Source of the DNA: Norana najaformis
Taxonomy: Eukaryota > Annelida > Clitellata > Crassiclitellata > Hormogastridae
Direction: 5' to 3'
DNA length: 64,000 nt
NCBI GenBank assembly: GCA_964023275.1
Contig: OZ029923.1
Span: forward strand, 4,489,729-4,553,728
Shown here: one piece after another, positions 54,803 to 64,000 of the stretch
How the letters are laid out: the number at the start of each line of letters is the position of its first letter
Position numbering within the stretch: the first letter of the stretch is position 1
Notes under the pieces: generated by a model
Database searches by the model: none
What the model was told of the DNA's origin: nothing
Seen by the model: the letters and a program-made list of their open reading frames with translations, nothing else
Program-made: the position numbers and the translations under genes

Positions 54803-57180
54803 AACTGTCACTTCCATCAGTGTTTTTTTGATATAGGTAGTTCGTAACAAATAACCAAACACTTACTGCTTACTTAAGAGTTTTGTGTCTAAAATTGATG
54901 ATACCATGGAGTCTGAGAATCGGGTGTAGCTTCTTTATTTGTCCAGTTGCACTGTACAATTCTGCGTTAATTTCTGCCATAATTTATGACAGCATAGTGA
55001 TCGTAATGAGCGCTTAATCGCTTTGCATTGTTTGCACAGATATTTGCATATGTCGGACCCGTAAGAATATGTCATATATGCTGATTGCGTATAAACGTGT
55101 ATTCTCGGATGAAGATACGCTTTTGTTTGAACAGCGGATCAAATGGCTTTAACATCCAGTTAATTTTGCATTGTTTTTAATTGTTTTCATTTGCTAAGGT
55201 TTGCGCGAGTTTGTACTCATTGGAAATTAAATGGAGAATTTGATGTTTGATAAATTTTGATACACTTTTCTTTGTTATCGTTTGTTAGAAGACACATTCG
55301 GTTAGGACAAGGTGAAAGTTATGAGTTAAAGTGCCTGGTGGCAGGCCACAGTAACTGCTCACTCACATGCTAGGCTGGCCATAGGTGTTGGGATATGCAT
55401 GTTTGTGTATTTGAAGTATACATGTGTAGGCCTACATATGTATTGTATCACACACACACACACACACAGAGATTTGTATATGTTATGGTCTATACCAGTT
55501 CAATTTCCTTACTTTTTAACGCAACAGCTATATCAAACTGACTTGGATCTTTCTTCACAACTTAACCTCTCAAAACAAATACAAAAACTCCCCCTTTTCG
55601 AGGTCCATCTAAAAACCTGATATTCCAGTTGCTACTGTCCTTTCATTTATTACTGTTATGGTCACTGCCAACCTCAACCGTAACACACACACATATATAT
55701 ATCAGAACCGTAACACATATATATATATGTATATCACAACCGTAACACATATATATGTATAATTCCATGCTAATCTGTGTAATCACATATATGTATGTAA
55801 ATATTTGTGGGCCTATAGCGCTGGAACAGGCTATTAACTGTTCTGAAAGAAGATCTTTTAAAGGTCTAATTTATGGGTAAACTAATTTGGAAACTTGTTA
55901 TCATAATGCGTTTTTCATATTTCTTTCCAAAAGCATCCGTTGCACAGAACCAGCCAAGATCCGTGTAGCAAATACATAGGCTACACGTATATACTGCATG
56001 ACCTGTGAGAGTGGGGAGGGAGAGGGATCATATAAAAACTCCGATATCTGAGTGAGAGTCAGCAGGAAAGAAGAAAGCTGGGGAAGATAGCCCACTTTAT
56101 TACGTCGGCAAATATTGTTCCATCTGATCGAGTGGTGTTTTCCGAATCCCAGAAGTCGGAGATTGCAGAGCAAACAACAACTGATTGTCCAGTGATGCCT
56201 TGCATCTTCTGCTGGTCCTGCTGCTGGCGTCATCTCTCGTCCTGCTTCTGCCTCGTTTCCCCGCACATCTGAGATGGTCTTCGACCTAGAAACAGCGGTG
56301 CACAGAAAGGCGTCGGTATCTGCTCTGGGCATAGACGCCGGCTGCATCTCTGCTGGCCGAGAGAAAGGCCTCGATACCCGCTCTGGGCTTGGGCCACGGC
56401 TACATCTGTACTGGCCTAGGGGTCTTCTCCGCGGCCTACTATAAATAACAGAGAATTTACGATCAAAACAAGCATATCTAAATATATACCGGCGCTGGCC
56501 TTAGGCTACATGCTACACGCTACATGCATTCACAGCAGGCTGTGCAAACGCCGTGTTCGAGTCGTGACTGAATGGTTATACTGCACGCGGTAAAGTATAT
56601 TTTTATATACATTTTAAGGGTTAAAGGCAAAAGATAAGTTAGGAAAGCATTGGAACATTTAGTAGTAGGCTCCGTATAAGTAAAGCCTTGCCGTGTGTGA
56701 AACGTCTTGGGAAGCTGTTTTGCGAGGAACGGTGAGTCGCCCTTGGGGATCTAGGGGCCTAAAGACGGGCGTTAGGGGTTTGAAATTAGGCCAAAAATAG
56801 GCCGGTGAAGCCTGCACTAGGCCTATATTGCTCGATATTGACAATTTTTCATCCGCTACAGCAGTAAAACACGCTATCTCGGTTGTTTTCGCGACCTGCG
56901 CAATTATAATTTCTAGAACCTTCCAAGGGTGTCGAAACTTGGCTAACTTACAGCGCTAATAGGATGCCACTTAAAATACGCGGAAAATTTGATTTGTCTC
57001 ATGTCGATCGGACATAATTGTTACTGTTAAGACTAACAACAACGAGAACAACACATGCTCATAACGACAACGTCAACAACCCGATGCCATTGAATTTTTC
57101 TTAGAACTAGAATATTTTACGTATTACGTCAACGAGCAGCTATGTGAGGCGTAGCGCTATATATTTCGAATACGTGTTGA
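54803..57180. other. Intergenic region, simple repeats only
   Basis: No gene recognised. It holds a (CA)n run near 55450, a tandem of about three GTAACACATATATAT-type units at 55676-55770, and two imperfect copies of a 55-60 bp unit at 56303-56415 (GAAAGGCxTCGxTAxCxGCT core). The 148-codon minus-strand frame 55901-56347 overlaps this duplication and resembles nothing I know. Confidence 0.45.
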
Positions 57181-57184
57181 TGAT

Positions 57185-57397
57185 GATGATGATGAGTTCT
57201 CTGCCCGAAGACAGGTCCATTGGCTTTATGCCACCCGGGGATGAGATGAGTGAGGTGGTTTTTCCGTTGCATTCCTCACAGACAATTGTGGGTGAGCAAC
57301 TTGTCCAAGGGCGCTACGCTGTGGTTTGAGGCAGATTCGAACCCGCGACCCTCCGGTTACTAGGCAACGACCATACCACTACACCACCGCGTCCCAC
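57185..57397 (-). mobile_element. tRNA-derived SINE, family C
   Basis: On the minus strand the head reads GGACGCGGTGGTGTAGTGG (A box) and GGGTCGCGGGTTCGAATC (B box) with tRNA-like spacing. The body runs to a (GAT)n stretch at 57178-57195. This is the best-preserved tRNA-like head in the window. There is no matching acceptor-stem pairing, so it is a SINE, not a tRNA gene. Confidence 0.7.
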
Positions 57398-57419
57398 TGT
57401 TACGAATACATATTACGCC

Positions 57420-57745
57420 AGAATTACGATGGTTATCTGCTCCATAAATCGAACTCACCAACACTTCGCCGCTTGCAATTTCTGCGCTGGTCTTTCAATC
57501 AAAACTGAAAACATTACTTTAAAAAAAATCTTACCCAGATTCTTCCTCATCTTTCTCTCGCTTCAGTTTCAAGCACCATCCGCCGTAGCCGTCTGACTCC
57601 TGGATCTTGACATGGAACCGAACCCTTTTGCCTGTCGATTTTGTTTTGACTGAGCGCCTGTGTGTATGAGCTGGTTCTCGCGACTTAACTCTCGTTGTGC
57701 ACTGCAGAAATCTCGAGTTTACGATTACGATTTAGACGCACATTT
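57420..57745 (+). mobile_element. CR1/L2-like LINE tail (type 1)
   Basis: The coding remnant SPLAISALVFQSKLKTLL near 57465-57520 is the C-terminal end of an RT. It is followed by CCTTTTGCCTGTCGATTTTG, GCGCCTGTGTGTATGAGCTGG and ACGATTACGATT at the 3' end. Confidence 0.7.
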
Positions 57746-57973
57746 ATTTACTAACAAACTATGCATATGCATGATATATTTGCATACAATTTCTTCATGA
57801 ATATTTATGAACCCGCATTCATGGCCCTTGACTCGGCGTCGTGGGGAGGGTCTTTGTATCACACGTGGTGTTGTGTCCTGTCACCCAACCCCCTCTGCAC
57901 GTACCATTTTCTATAAGGTAGACCATACTCGCCTCAACGCTTGCAGTTTTATACAGACGTCGCGTACCTGGCC

Positions 57974-57996
57974 TGACCTGACCTGACCTTTGACAT
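57974..57996 (-). promoter_or_regulatory. Cluster of nuclear-receptor half sites
   Basis: TGACCTGACCTGACCTTTG holds three AGGTCA half sites on the minus strand in tight tandem and a DR1-like pair with TGTCA. CACGTG lies 15 bp downstream. No adjacent gene is known, so function is open. Confidence 0.3.
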
Positions 57997-58377
57997 CTGG
58001 GCGAGATCACGTGCGTCACGACCTTTCATGTGTAAGAGCCGTGACCTTTCGCTTCGCCTCGCCGGTCAAGATGTCCCGTCATAAAGACTGATGATATCAA
58101 CAACATCGTACCGAAGAAAAATCTAGAAAATACGAACTGAGCTAATGTAATCTAACGACTGCTATAGCGCCGTTTTTACAACGCATAAAGTCAAAGGTCG
58201 CTTCCGGCGAAACCACATTTTGAAACTGGTTATCCGTTGGCGCAATCTGGTCGAAATCCAAGGGGCCCGAGAAACCGGAAATCGGGTTGAGGTGGCACCG
58301 TAGATGAAAGGGTTTGTATCGGCTATAACCACCCAACCACAGTCTCTGATTACAGCGTTTTCCATATCGATCGCTAA

Positions 58378-58440
58378 CGTAAGTAAGTAAGACACTTGTT
58401 AACAAGCCATGTGTCCATCGACTGAGCGAGGAATCTTAGA
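58378..58440. repeat. Short dispersed repeat (GTAAGTAAGTAA-headed), copy 3
   Basis: GTAAGTAAGTAAGACACTTG, then CATGTGTCCATCGACTGAG and GAGGAATC; matches 246-345 and 4618-4690. Confidence 0.55.
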
Positions 58441-59265
58441 CCCATTTACCAGTAACGTAACGTAATAGGGAATTTGTATGGCGCCTACTGTACCAATATG
58501 ATCTACCTTTGATACAGTTCATCCTTCCTGATTCAGTCGACCGTCATCAGTGAGGTCCTTATGGAATGTTGCCATCTCCTCGCTTTTCCAGCCGTTCCGA
58601 CCTGTATTTCCATTTTTAGAGGTCAGTAGTTACGGGGATGATATCGCACCCATCCGGATCGAAGCGTGCGTGGACCATCCAGGCGGGCTCTTGATAACAC
58701 TTTATACTCACTTAATTCCGTGGTGAATCATTGCCCGCTTTTGTAGCAGTCAATATGCACTTCATGCGTGTTTTGGATGTAGATATCGCTCTGTGCATTA
58801 ATTGACCCCGAAACAGTCTTGTGGTTATCTCGTCAATATCAGTCCTCAGTCGTAGGCATATATATATATATATGTGGGCACTTTTGATTTACAGCTGCTG
58901 TTCTGGCCGATTAGGACACCAGGTTTTGATCGAAACGCGGTTTCCGAGTGAACTAAGAGTCCACAATTAGTGGGTCACGTGTAAGTGTTATCGAGTATTG
59001 ATTTAAGTCGTTAAGTATCGAGTTGAGATTCTTGAATGACGTTTCGAGGATCGAGTTGAGATTACTTCAACTCGATTGTCAAGGACTTCGACGTGAGACT
59101 GGTACAAGTCGACCTTTTGGAAGAGAACAAGTGAGTGTTGTACACGGTCCATATCCGGGACCCTCACCAACGACACTATAGATAGTATAGAGACGAATCG
59201 AACGAAGCCTTAAATTTATTTGTGCCACATAAAAGCCTATAAATTTTATGTGCCCGATATTATAA
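58441..59265. other. Region with no recognised gene
   Basis: Only a short (TA)n run near 58860 and a few GAGTTGAGATT-type internal repeats at 58990-59070 were noticed. Confidence 0.4.
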
Positions 59266-59470
<205 letters not shown>

Positions 59471-59479
59471 CCTCCCCCA

Positions 59480-59660
59480 GTACCAAACACCACCCACCGT
59501 TGCTGCATGCTGTCTCTGCATGACTTGGATCTTGACCTGGAACCGAACCCTTTTGCCTATCGATTTTGTTTTGAATGAGCGCCTATGAATAAGCTGGGCC
59601 CCGTGATGTGGCTTTCGTTGGGCGCTGTAGAAATCTCGGAATTACGATTACGCTCTTTCA
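59480..59660 (+). mobile_element. CR1/L2-like LINE tail (type 1)
   Basis: CTTGGATCTTGACCTGGAAC, CCTTTTGCCTATCGATTTTG, GGCGCTGTAGAAATCTCGG and ATTACGATTACG at the end. Confidence 0.7.
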
Positions 59661-59844
59661 AATTAGGCCAGCAAGCTCGCTGCCATAGGGGTATGCCACG
59701 CATCGCCATTCAGTGAATAATTTTTCGCGAACACAATGGAAGTTTGTTAATGTCAGTCCTTGATTCAAACCACACGTTGGCCGCAGCATAAAGATGTTTA
59801 TCAGTTTCAAAACCACTTGAAACTGTAGACTCATACCAGTTGTG

Positions 59845-60005
59845 CAGTGGCGTATCCAGGATTGCTTGTTTGGGGGCAGGAACATTTCCAGAGGGCGCCA
59901 CATTCTGGCAGTCCACAATGCATGGGTCTGGTATGAAAGGCGTGGGCGTATAACCAAGAGGGGCGTGGGGGCGAAGGGCCCCACCTATAGCTAAATCCGC
60001 CATTG
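59845..60005. mobile_element. hAT-like MITE with 8-bp target duplication
   Basis: 161 bp starting CAGTGGCGTATCCAG and ending AAATCCGCCATTG. The flanks are CAGTTGTG (59837-59844) and CCGTTGTG (60006-60013), an 8-bp target duplication with one mismatch. It matches, inverted, the element at 61100-61264. Confidence 0.7.
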
Positions 60006-60045
60006 CCGTTGTGTTATATACATACATTGTTATATACATATAAAT

Positions 60046-60155
60046 AAACATACAGAGATATCTTATGACTTGTTGATATTTTAACTCATGTACAGCGCCC
60101 TTTTCTTCTGCCTCAGCTGTGCTACGCCGCTATATAAATTGTCATTATTATTATT
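60046..60155 (+). mobile_element. LINE tail (type 2)
   Basis: GATATCTTATGACTTGTTG, CAGCGCCCTTTTCTTCTGCC, CTACGCCGCTATATAAATTG and (ATT)n. Same tail as 37054-37240. Confidence 0.65.
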
Positions 60156-60664
60156 ACATATGCATGTAAACATGCATATATACATACACATATTCACACA
60201 TACATATACATATACTTAGGCGTCTTATATAGGCCAAAACAGTGTAGGCCTTCACTAAACCCTGAATCTGATTATTCAGTTGTTTTGACATTCTTTCCCA
60301 AGCTGTTTCTCACGCATGCTTGCAGCTTGCAGACATCCCTGCGCTTCTGACAGAATCGCATGACTGTCATCATCGCACTTTTAGGCCAGCCTAAATAGTT
60401 TTAGGCCTTAAGGACCGAACGTTCCGACATCAGTACTTAAAATAGTCCAAGCTAACAGGATGGCTTAAAAGACCACCACCGACTGCATTAGAGATTTGAG
60501 ATGTTTGCCGAAGGTCATATTATGTGAACGTAAACAATCCGGATGGAGTTGATAGGAGTTTTCCACAGTCTTTTCTTTGGCAACAAGGGTAAGTGTTACA
60601 TGTTTAATGCATAATTACGTGTACAGGATGTAGGCTACAATAGCACAGTACAATGCTGTACAGC
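60156..60664. other. Region with no recognised gene
   Basis: ACAT-rich stretch at 60160-60220; otherwise nothing recognised. Confidence 0.4.
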
Positions 60665-60925
60665 TGTAATTGGACAATGCCACTTACAAAGTTTCAGAAG
60701 TGCGCACTGAATCCGGGGAACTGGGTACATTAGGGAGAGCTACAGGCAGACTAGGAGAGGTAGGTCTATGTTCAGTCCAGAGCGAGAGATAATCTGTGCG
60801 AGAATCGCGATGGTTCCAGATGGAGGGACCAGCAGCTGTAAACGAGCGCCGGTCAAAGATACGACTTGCACGAACAGGAACAATATATTTTCCACTTTCC
60901 AGAAGATGCTGGTGGTAGTGGTTCG
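60665..60925 (-). mobile_element. CR1/L2-like LINE 3' end (type 3)
   Basis: The minus-strand frame contains FDRRSFTAAGPSIWN, the typical RT C-terminal RSF-AAP-xWN motif. A 3' UTR follows, ending CTTTGTAAGTGGCATTG, as at 16785 and 62385. Confidence 0.7.
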
Positions 60926-60927
60926 CC

Positions 60928-61035
60928 ATGTTTAACGACGTCTTATGGTATCATAGGCCGTTGACGTCGCCCTCCTCCTTTATCCAGACTTGGGACTGGC
61001 ACTCCTCGATTAAAGACAGTGGCGGAGTTGATGCT
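60928..61035 (+). mobile_element. Dispersed repeat D
   Basis: CATGTTTAACGACGTCTTATG, GGCCGTTGACGTCGCCCTC and ACAGTGGCGGAGTTG; same family as 48865 and 61467. Confidence 0.65.
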
Positions 61036-61099
61036 GGTGGAGGTGAAGATAGCCCTTTAAATTAACAGAGCTAGAGTCTGAATATTTGAGAGAACTGAG

Positions 61100-61264
61100 C
61101 AGTGGCGGATTTCGCTATAGACATGGGGGCGGTTCGCCCCGCGCCCCTCTTGGTTATACGCCGGCGCCCCTCATACCAGACCCGTGAATGGTGGACTGCA
61201 AGAATGTGGCCCCCTCTGGAAATGCTCTCGCCCCTCCACGCAAAAATTCCTGGAGCCGCCACTG
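61100..61264. mobile_element. hAT-like MITE
   Basis: 165 bp with CAGTGGCGGATTTCGC at the left and GGAGCCGCCACTG at the right (TIR core CAGTGGCGG). Internally it is the reverse complement of the 59845 copy (TTGGTTATACGCC, CATACCAGACCC). Flanking 8-mers match at only 5 of 8 positions. Confidence 0.65.
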
Positions 61265-61466
61265 GACCAGCGTCCGTTTTCTAACTGGGAGGCGCAACTC
61301 TGCTTTTCTTTCCCCTCCCTAGTAATGTTTACTGTCTCGGTGTTGGTACAAAGTTACCTGGGAATGGCAGACGCACTTATCTCAATCTGTCTTTCGTGGC
61401 AGGCCATAGAGGACGGCGAAGCTGAATACTTTGTATCATACTTTGTATCTGGGGACATTTTGATAG

Positions 61467-61580
61467 GTAGTTCCTCTGTTTAACGACAGCTTATGGCATC
61501 AGAGGCCGTTGCCGTCAACCTCCTCCTTTATCCAGGCTTGGGACTGGCACTACCCCCCAAACAAGGCAGTGGCGGAGTTG
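61467..61580 (+). mobile_element. Dispersed repeat D
   Basis: TAGTTCCTCTGTTTAACGAC, GGCATCAGAGGCCGTTG, CCTTTATCCAGGCTTGGGAC and AGGCAGTGGCGGAGTTG. Confidence 0.65.
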
Positions 61581-62345
61581 GACATTGTGATGATTCGGAG
61601 TTTAACTGTATATGGTTCCACGAAAGGGATTACGCCTGGGAAAAAGTACTACCAGATTGGCATAAGACAGCACCGATGATGTATGCCATTGAAATTGGAA
61701 CACGTGCCATTGCACTTTGCACTTGCCATTGTTTACCTTTGACCCCCTCTCCTTTTGTCTTTATTTGGCATTACCTTCGCACAATCTATCCAACCGACGT
61801 CACTCCAACCGAGTACTAAGGCCCAGATTAGGCTACCTGTTGCTCTGGCGCGTCAAGTAAATGGATCCTAATGAGCTCGAAGGCAGTAGGCCTACAGCCT
61901 GCCTCTTGCCTGACTGAACCCACTGACGTTGGTGTGTAGGGAGAAGGATGCACTATAAAAACTATTTACCAAAGTTAGATGCGGACGATCGCACTGAGCA
62001 TAACCCTCGCCCATGTCCGCATTTGGTTGGCACTTACCTCCCTCTTTTGCGGACGTCTTTAATGGATGGCCCCTTGTTTATTCACAGTTTGAAAATGTAG
62101 GGGTACGGTAGCCCCGTCCAAAAATTGGGGGAACATTGGGCAGGGGCACCTCGAATAGTTTTGTAGAGGTGCTGTGTAATGTGCAATTACGATTACGATT
62201 GCTTCAGATCAGGCTTCAGAGGCTGATCCAATACATGTATCACAGATATAACAATACATACATCGGAAATTTAAACAGGATGTAATATGATATGTATATG
62301 TATGTTAAACTTGTCTGTTTATGGCTGCTAATGTTTCCTGTTTCC
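61581..62345. other. Region with no recognised gene
   Basis: No family match; the open frame 61493-61819 starts inside repeat D and is not credible. Confidence 0.4.
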
Positions 62346-62349
62346 CAGC

Positions 62350-62412
62350 TTCAGTTTGCACTTCTGAACTTTGTAAGGAGGGCATTATTAAATTATAGCT
62401 GTATTGTATTGT
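62350..62412 (+). mobile_element. LINE 3' end (type 3), short
   Basis: TTTGCACTTCTGAACTTTG and TAAGGAGGGCATTATTAAA followed by a (TTGTA)n-like tail; inverse of the 16785 and 60680 ends. Confidence 0.55.
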
Positions 62413-62599
62413 TTTTATATATGTAGGCCTATTCTTCTTCTGGTTCTCTGCCCTCTGCAGGCAGATTCAAACGTCCGATGATGCCCGTTGTAGTAACATC
62501 ATCATTCGTGTACTCGGGATTTGTAGAGAGGTGGTCTCCCGTTGCCTTCCTCTAGGTGTTTTTAGCAAGACACCATAAGCTCCCCTGGAATTGCGACAG

Positions 62600-62875
62600 T
62601 TTTGTGACCCGTCATACAAACTCACAGATGCTCCACCGCTTGCAATTTCTGCTTCGGCCTTTCACTCAAAACATTTTTTGTTCTCCAATCCCAAACACCC
62701 CTACCCGTAGCTGCCACGCTGTCTCTCCGTCTGACTTGGATCTTGACCTGGAAGCGAACCCTTTTGCCTATCGATTTTGTTTTGACTGAGCGCCTGTGAA
62801 TAAGCTGGCCCCCGCGGTGAGGCTTTCGTTGGGCGTTGTAGAAATCTCGGAATTACGATTACGATTACGATCCTA
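62600..62875 (+). mobile_element. CR1/L2-like LINE tail (type 1)
   Basis: Decayed RT end (CTTGCAATTTCTGCTTCGGC), then TTGACCTGGAAGCGAACCC, GCGCCTGTGAATAAGCTGGC and three ATTACG units at 62849-62870. Confidence 0.7.
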
Positions 62876-63557
62876 GCGTTGAGGAGCTCCATCATTCGTC
62901 CTTCAGGCACTTCGCCTCTGGGCAGTCGCATAAACCGGCGAGGACTTCGGTCGTCCACCACGCATCTGTTCGAGAACAGCGGGACCACGTGAAGGTGGCG
63001 TGGTGGGTAGTTGAACAGCAGAGGCTTTCGGAGGCTCCTACTGTCCCATTTCCTACCATCTATATATTGTACGTAGGCGTATATTTAATATATAATATGT
63101 ATATGTAATAAGTTTATTTCTTTAGCGAGGCCCATGCAGTGATTTGTTGTAACTAAGTGTGGGCTGCTAATCCTGTCAGCTTTATCTCGAGAAAGTCGAA
63201 CTGTATGCATAGTGGAATGAATGGCGACGACACTGCAGCAGAGGACAATTAGGACTCGAGGAGACTATTATTTATCTTCAATACACAGTCTCACACACGC
63301 ACACACCGTATGAGATGGGCACTCACCAATGACATTTTATACTATTTGTCAAACAGTAATTATTAGATTAAAGGGAAAGGGAGGGCAGGACATTTACCCT
63401 CTCCATTTGCTACACCAAATCATGCCCCTGCCTGGCCCTGAGTGTGACTAATATCGGCTGTTGCCGGACACGCAAAAGCGACTGCGATCTTGCACAAACA
63501 CAACCACGTATCTCAGTCGAATCAGTGTGGAAAAAACAATTTAGCGGCATTCCGAGC
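62876..63557. other. Region with no recognised gene
   Basis: Nothing recognised apart from short AT-rich and CA-rich tracts near 63065-63110 and 63290-63305. Confidence 0.4.
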
Positions 63558-63668
63558 ACCTTTGCCTGTCAGTTTTGTTTTGACTGAGCGCCTGTTAATA
63601 AGGTGGTCTCCGTGACGTGGCTTTCGTTGGGCGCTGTAGAAATTTCGGGATGACGATTACGATTCCAA
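63558..63668 (+). mobile_element. LINE tail (type 1)
   Basis: CTTTGCCTGTCAGTTTTG, GAGCGCCTGTTAATAAGG, GGGCGCTGTAGAAATTTCGG and ACGATTACGATT. Confidence 0.65.
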
Positions 63669-63722
63669 TTTACAAAACAGCTCCGTTGTTTGGACGCCAT
63701 TTTGTTGTTGACGTGGGCTGGC

Positions 63723-63732
63723 GCGCATGCGC
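63723..63732. promoter_or_regulatory. NRF-1-type motif in a GC-rich, promoter-like stretch
   Basis: GCGCATGCGC is the core of the NRF-1 palindrome, a common element of housekeeping promoters in animals. It sits in a locally CpG-rich stretch (63690-63830), unlike the AT-rich surroundings, with a GACGTGG motif just upstream. Confidence 0.4.
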
Positions 63733-63781
63733 AAACTGGGCCCTGGCCGCGTTGAGTGCATAGACATAATGAATATTAATT

Positions 63782-63970
63782 ATGTCTATGGTTGCGCGCC
63801 GTGTTTGCGAGAAGAGAAAAAAACCCGTCAATGTTGTGGTCGAAGACTGTTCGGTCGGGTGGTTCATTGACAAAGTGGAAGGTGGACGAGTAGGGTGTTG
63901 TCTTGTAATTGCTAATCGGACGCTAAAAGTTAAAATAAAGTGCAGCCGATTCGAACTCTGCTTAAAATAA
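63782..63970 (+). CDS. Short open frame after a promoter-like region, hypothetical
   Basis: 62 codons from ATG to TAA, starting 50 bp after the NRF-1-type motif, basic at the start (VARRVCEKRKKPVNVV). No family recognised. It might be the 5' part of a gene running off the right edge, with a donor inside this frame, or chance. An AATAAA occurs within it. Confidence 0.2.
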   Translation: MSMVARRVCEKRKKPVNVVVEDCSVGWFIDKVEGGRVGCCLVIANRTLKVKIKCSRFELCLK

Positions 63971-64000
63971 GTTGCGTGCGTTTTTCTTGTTTGCGGTAGG

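Noticed and set aside
55901-56347. 148-codon minus-strand frame
   Set aside because: No recognisable domain, overlaps an imperfect local duplication, and no splice or poly(A) context; cannot be supported as a gene.
57330-57397. tRNA gene on the minus strand
   Set aside because: A and B boxes are present but there is no acceptor-stem pairing and the sequence continues into a SINE body.

Overview
This is nuclear DNA of an invertebrate animal. It has spliced genes with GT-AG introns, long AT-rich introns full of minisatellites, tRNA-derived SINEs, many 5'-truncated CR1/L2-type LINE tails and DNA-transposon remnants. Nothing visible fixes the phylum; a marine deuterostome or a lophotrochozoan would both fit. 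All major genes are on the + strand.

Layout. (1) 1-4.4 kb: the last two exons of a Shroom gene (C-terminal ASD2 domain, the Rho-kinase-binding part), separated by an intron that carries a 2.6-kb array of a 45-bp repeat. (2) 4.4-10.3 kb: no gene seen; a LINE tail, a foldback element and a tetranucleotide microsatellite. (3) 10.3-36.3 kb: a tandem cluster of ankyrin-repeat TRP channel genes, TRPA-like, all with the same two-exon plan (a 23-codon first exon, an intron of about 0.6-1 kb, then one uninterrupted exon of about 4 kb). Copies 1 (1329 aa) and 3 (1362 aa) are intact. Copy 2 carries two frameshifts and a shortened end. A fourth copy survives only as a 240-bp fragment joined to its 3' flank. 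A LINE has landed in the 3' flank of copy 1 and an internally deleted piggyBac element in the 3' flank of copy 2. (4) 36.3-38.8 kb: repeats, then the putative calnexin promoter with a near-consensus ER-stress element. (5) 38.86-54.15 kb: a complete calnexin gene, 21 coding exons and 666 aa by my splicing, all junctions in phase. Its introns hold at least six different tandem arrays, one of which was seeded on a 5' splice site. (6) 54.8-64 kb: no confident gene; LINE tails, SINEs, hAT-like MITEs, a 200-bp CT microsatellite and a GC-rich, NRF-1-motif-bearing promoter-like stretch near the right edge.

The three gene types have no obvious joint function: Shroom organises the apical actin cytoskeleton, the TRP channels are probable sensory cation channels, and calnexin is an ER lectin chaperone. 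The most interesting signals are the recent history of the TRP cluster (a strongly homogenised block in the ankyrin region against a fast-changing, N-glycosylation-rich S1-S2 loop), the 31-bp array of repeated splice donors in calnexin with an identical 142-bp copy 6.7 kb upstream, the possible intronic polyadenylation isoform of calnexin, and the palindromic sites inside the piggyBac derivative.
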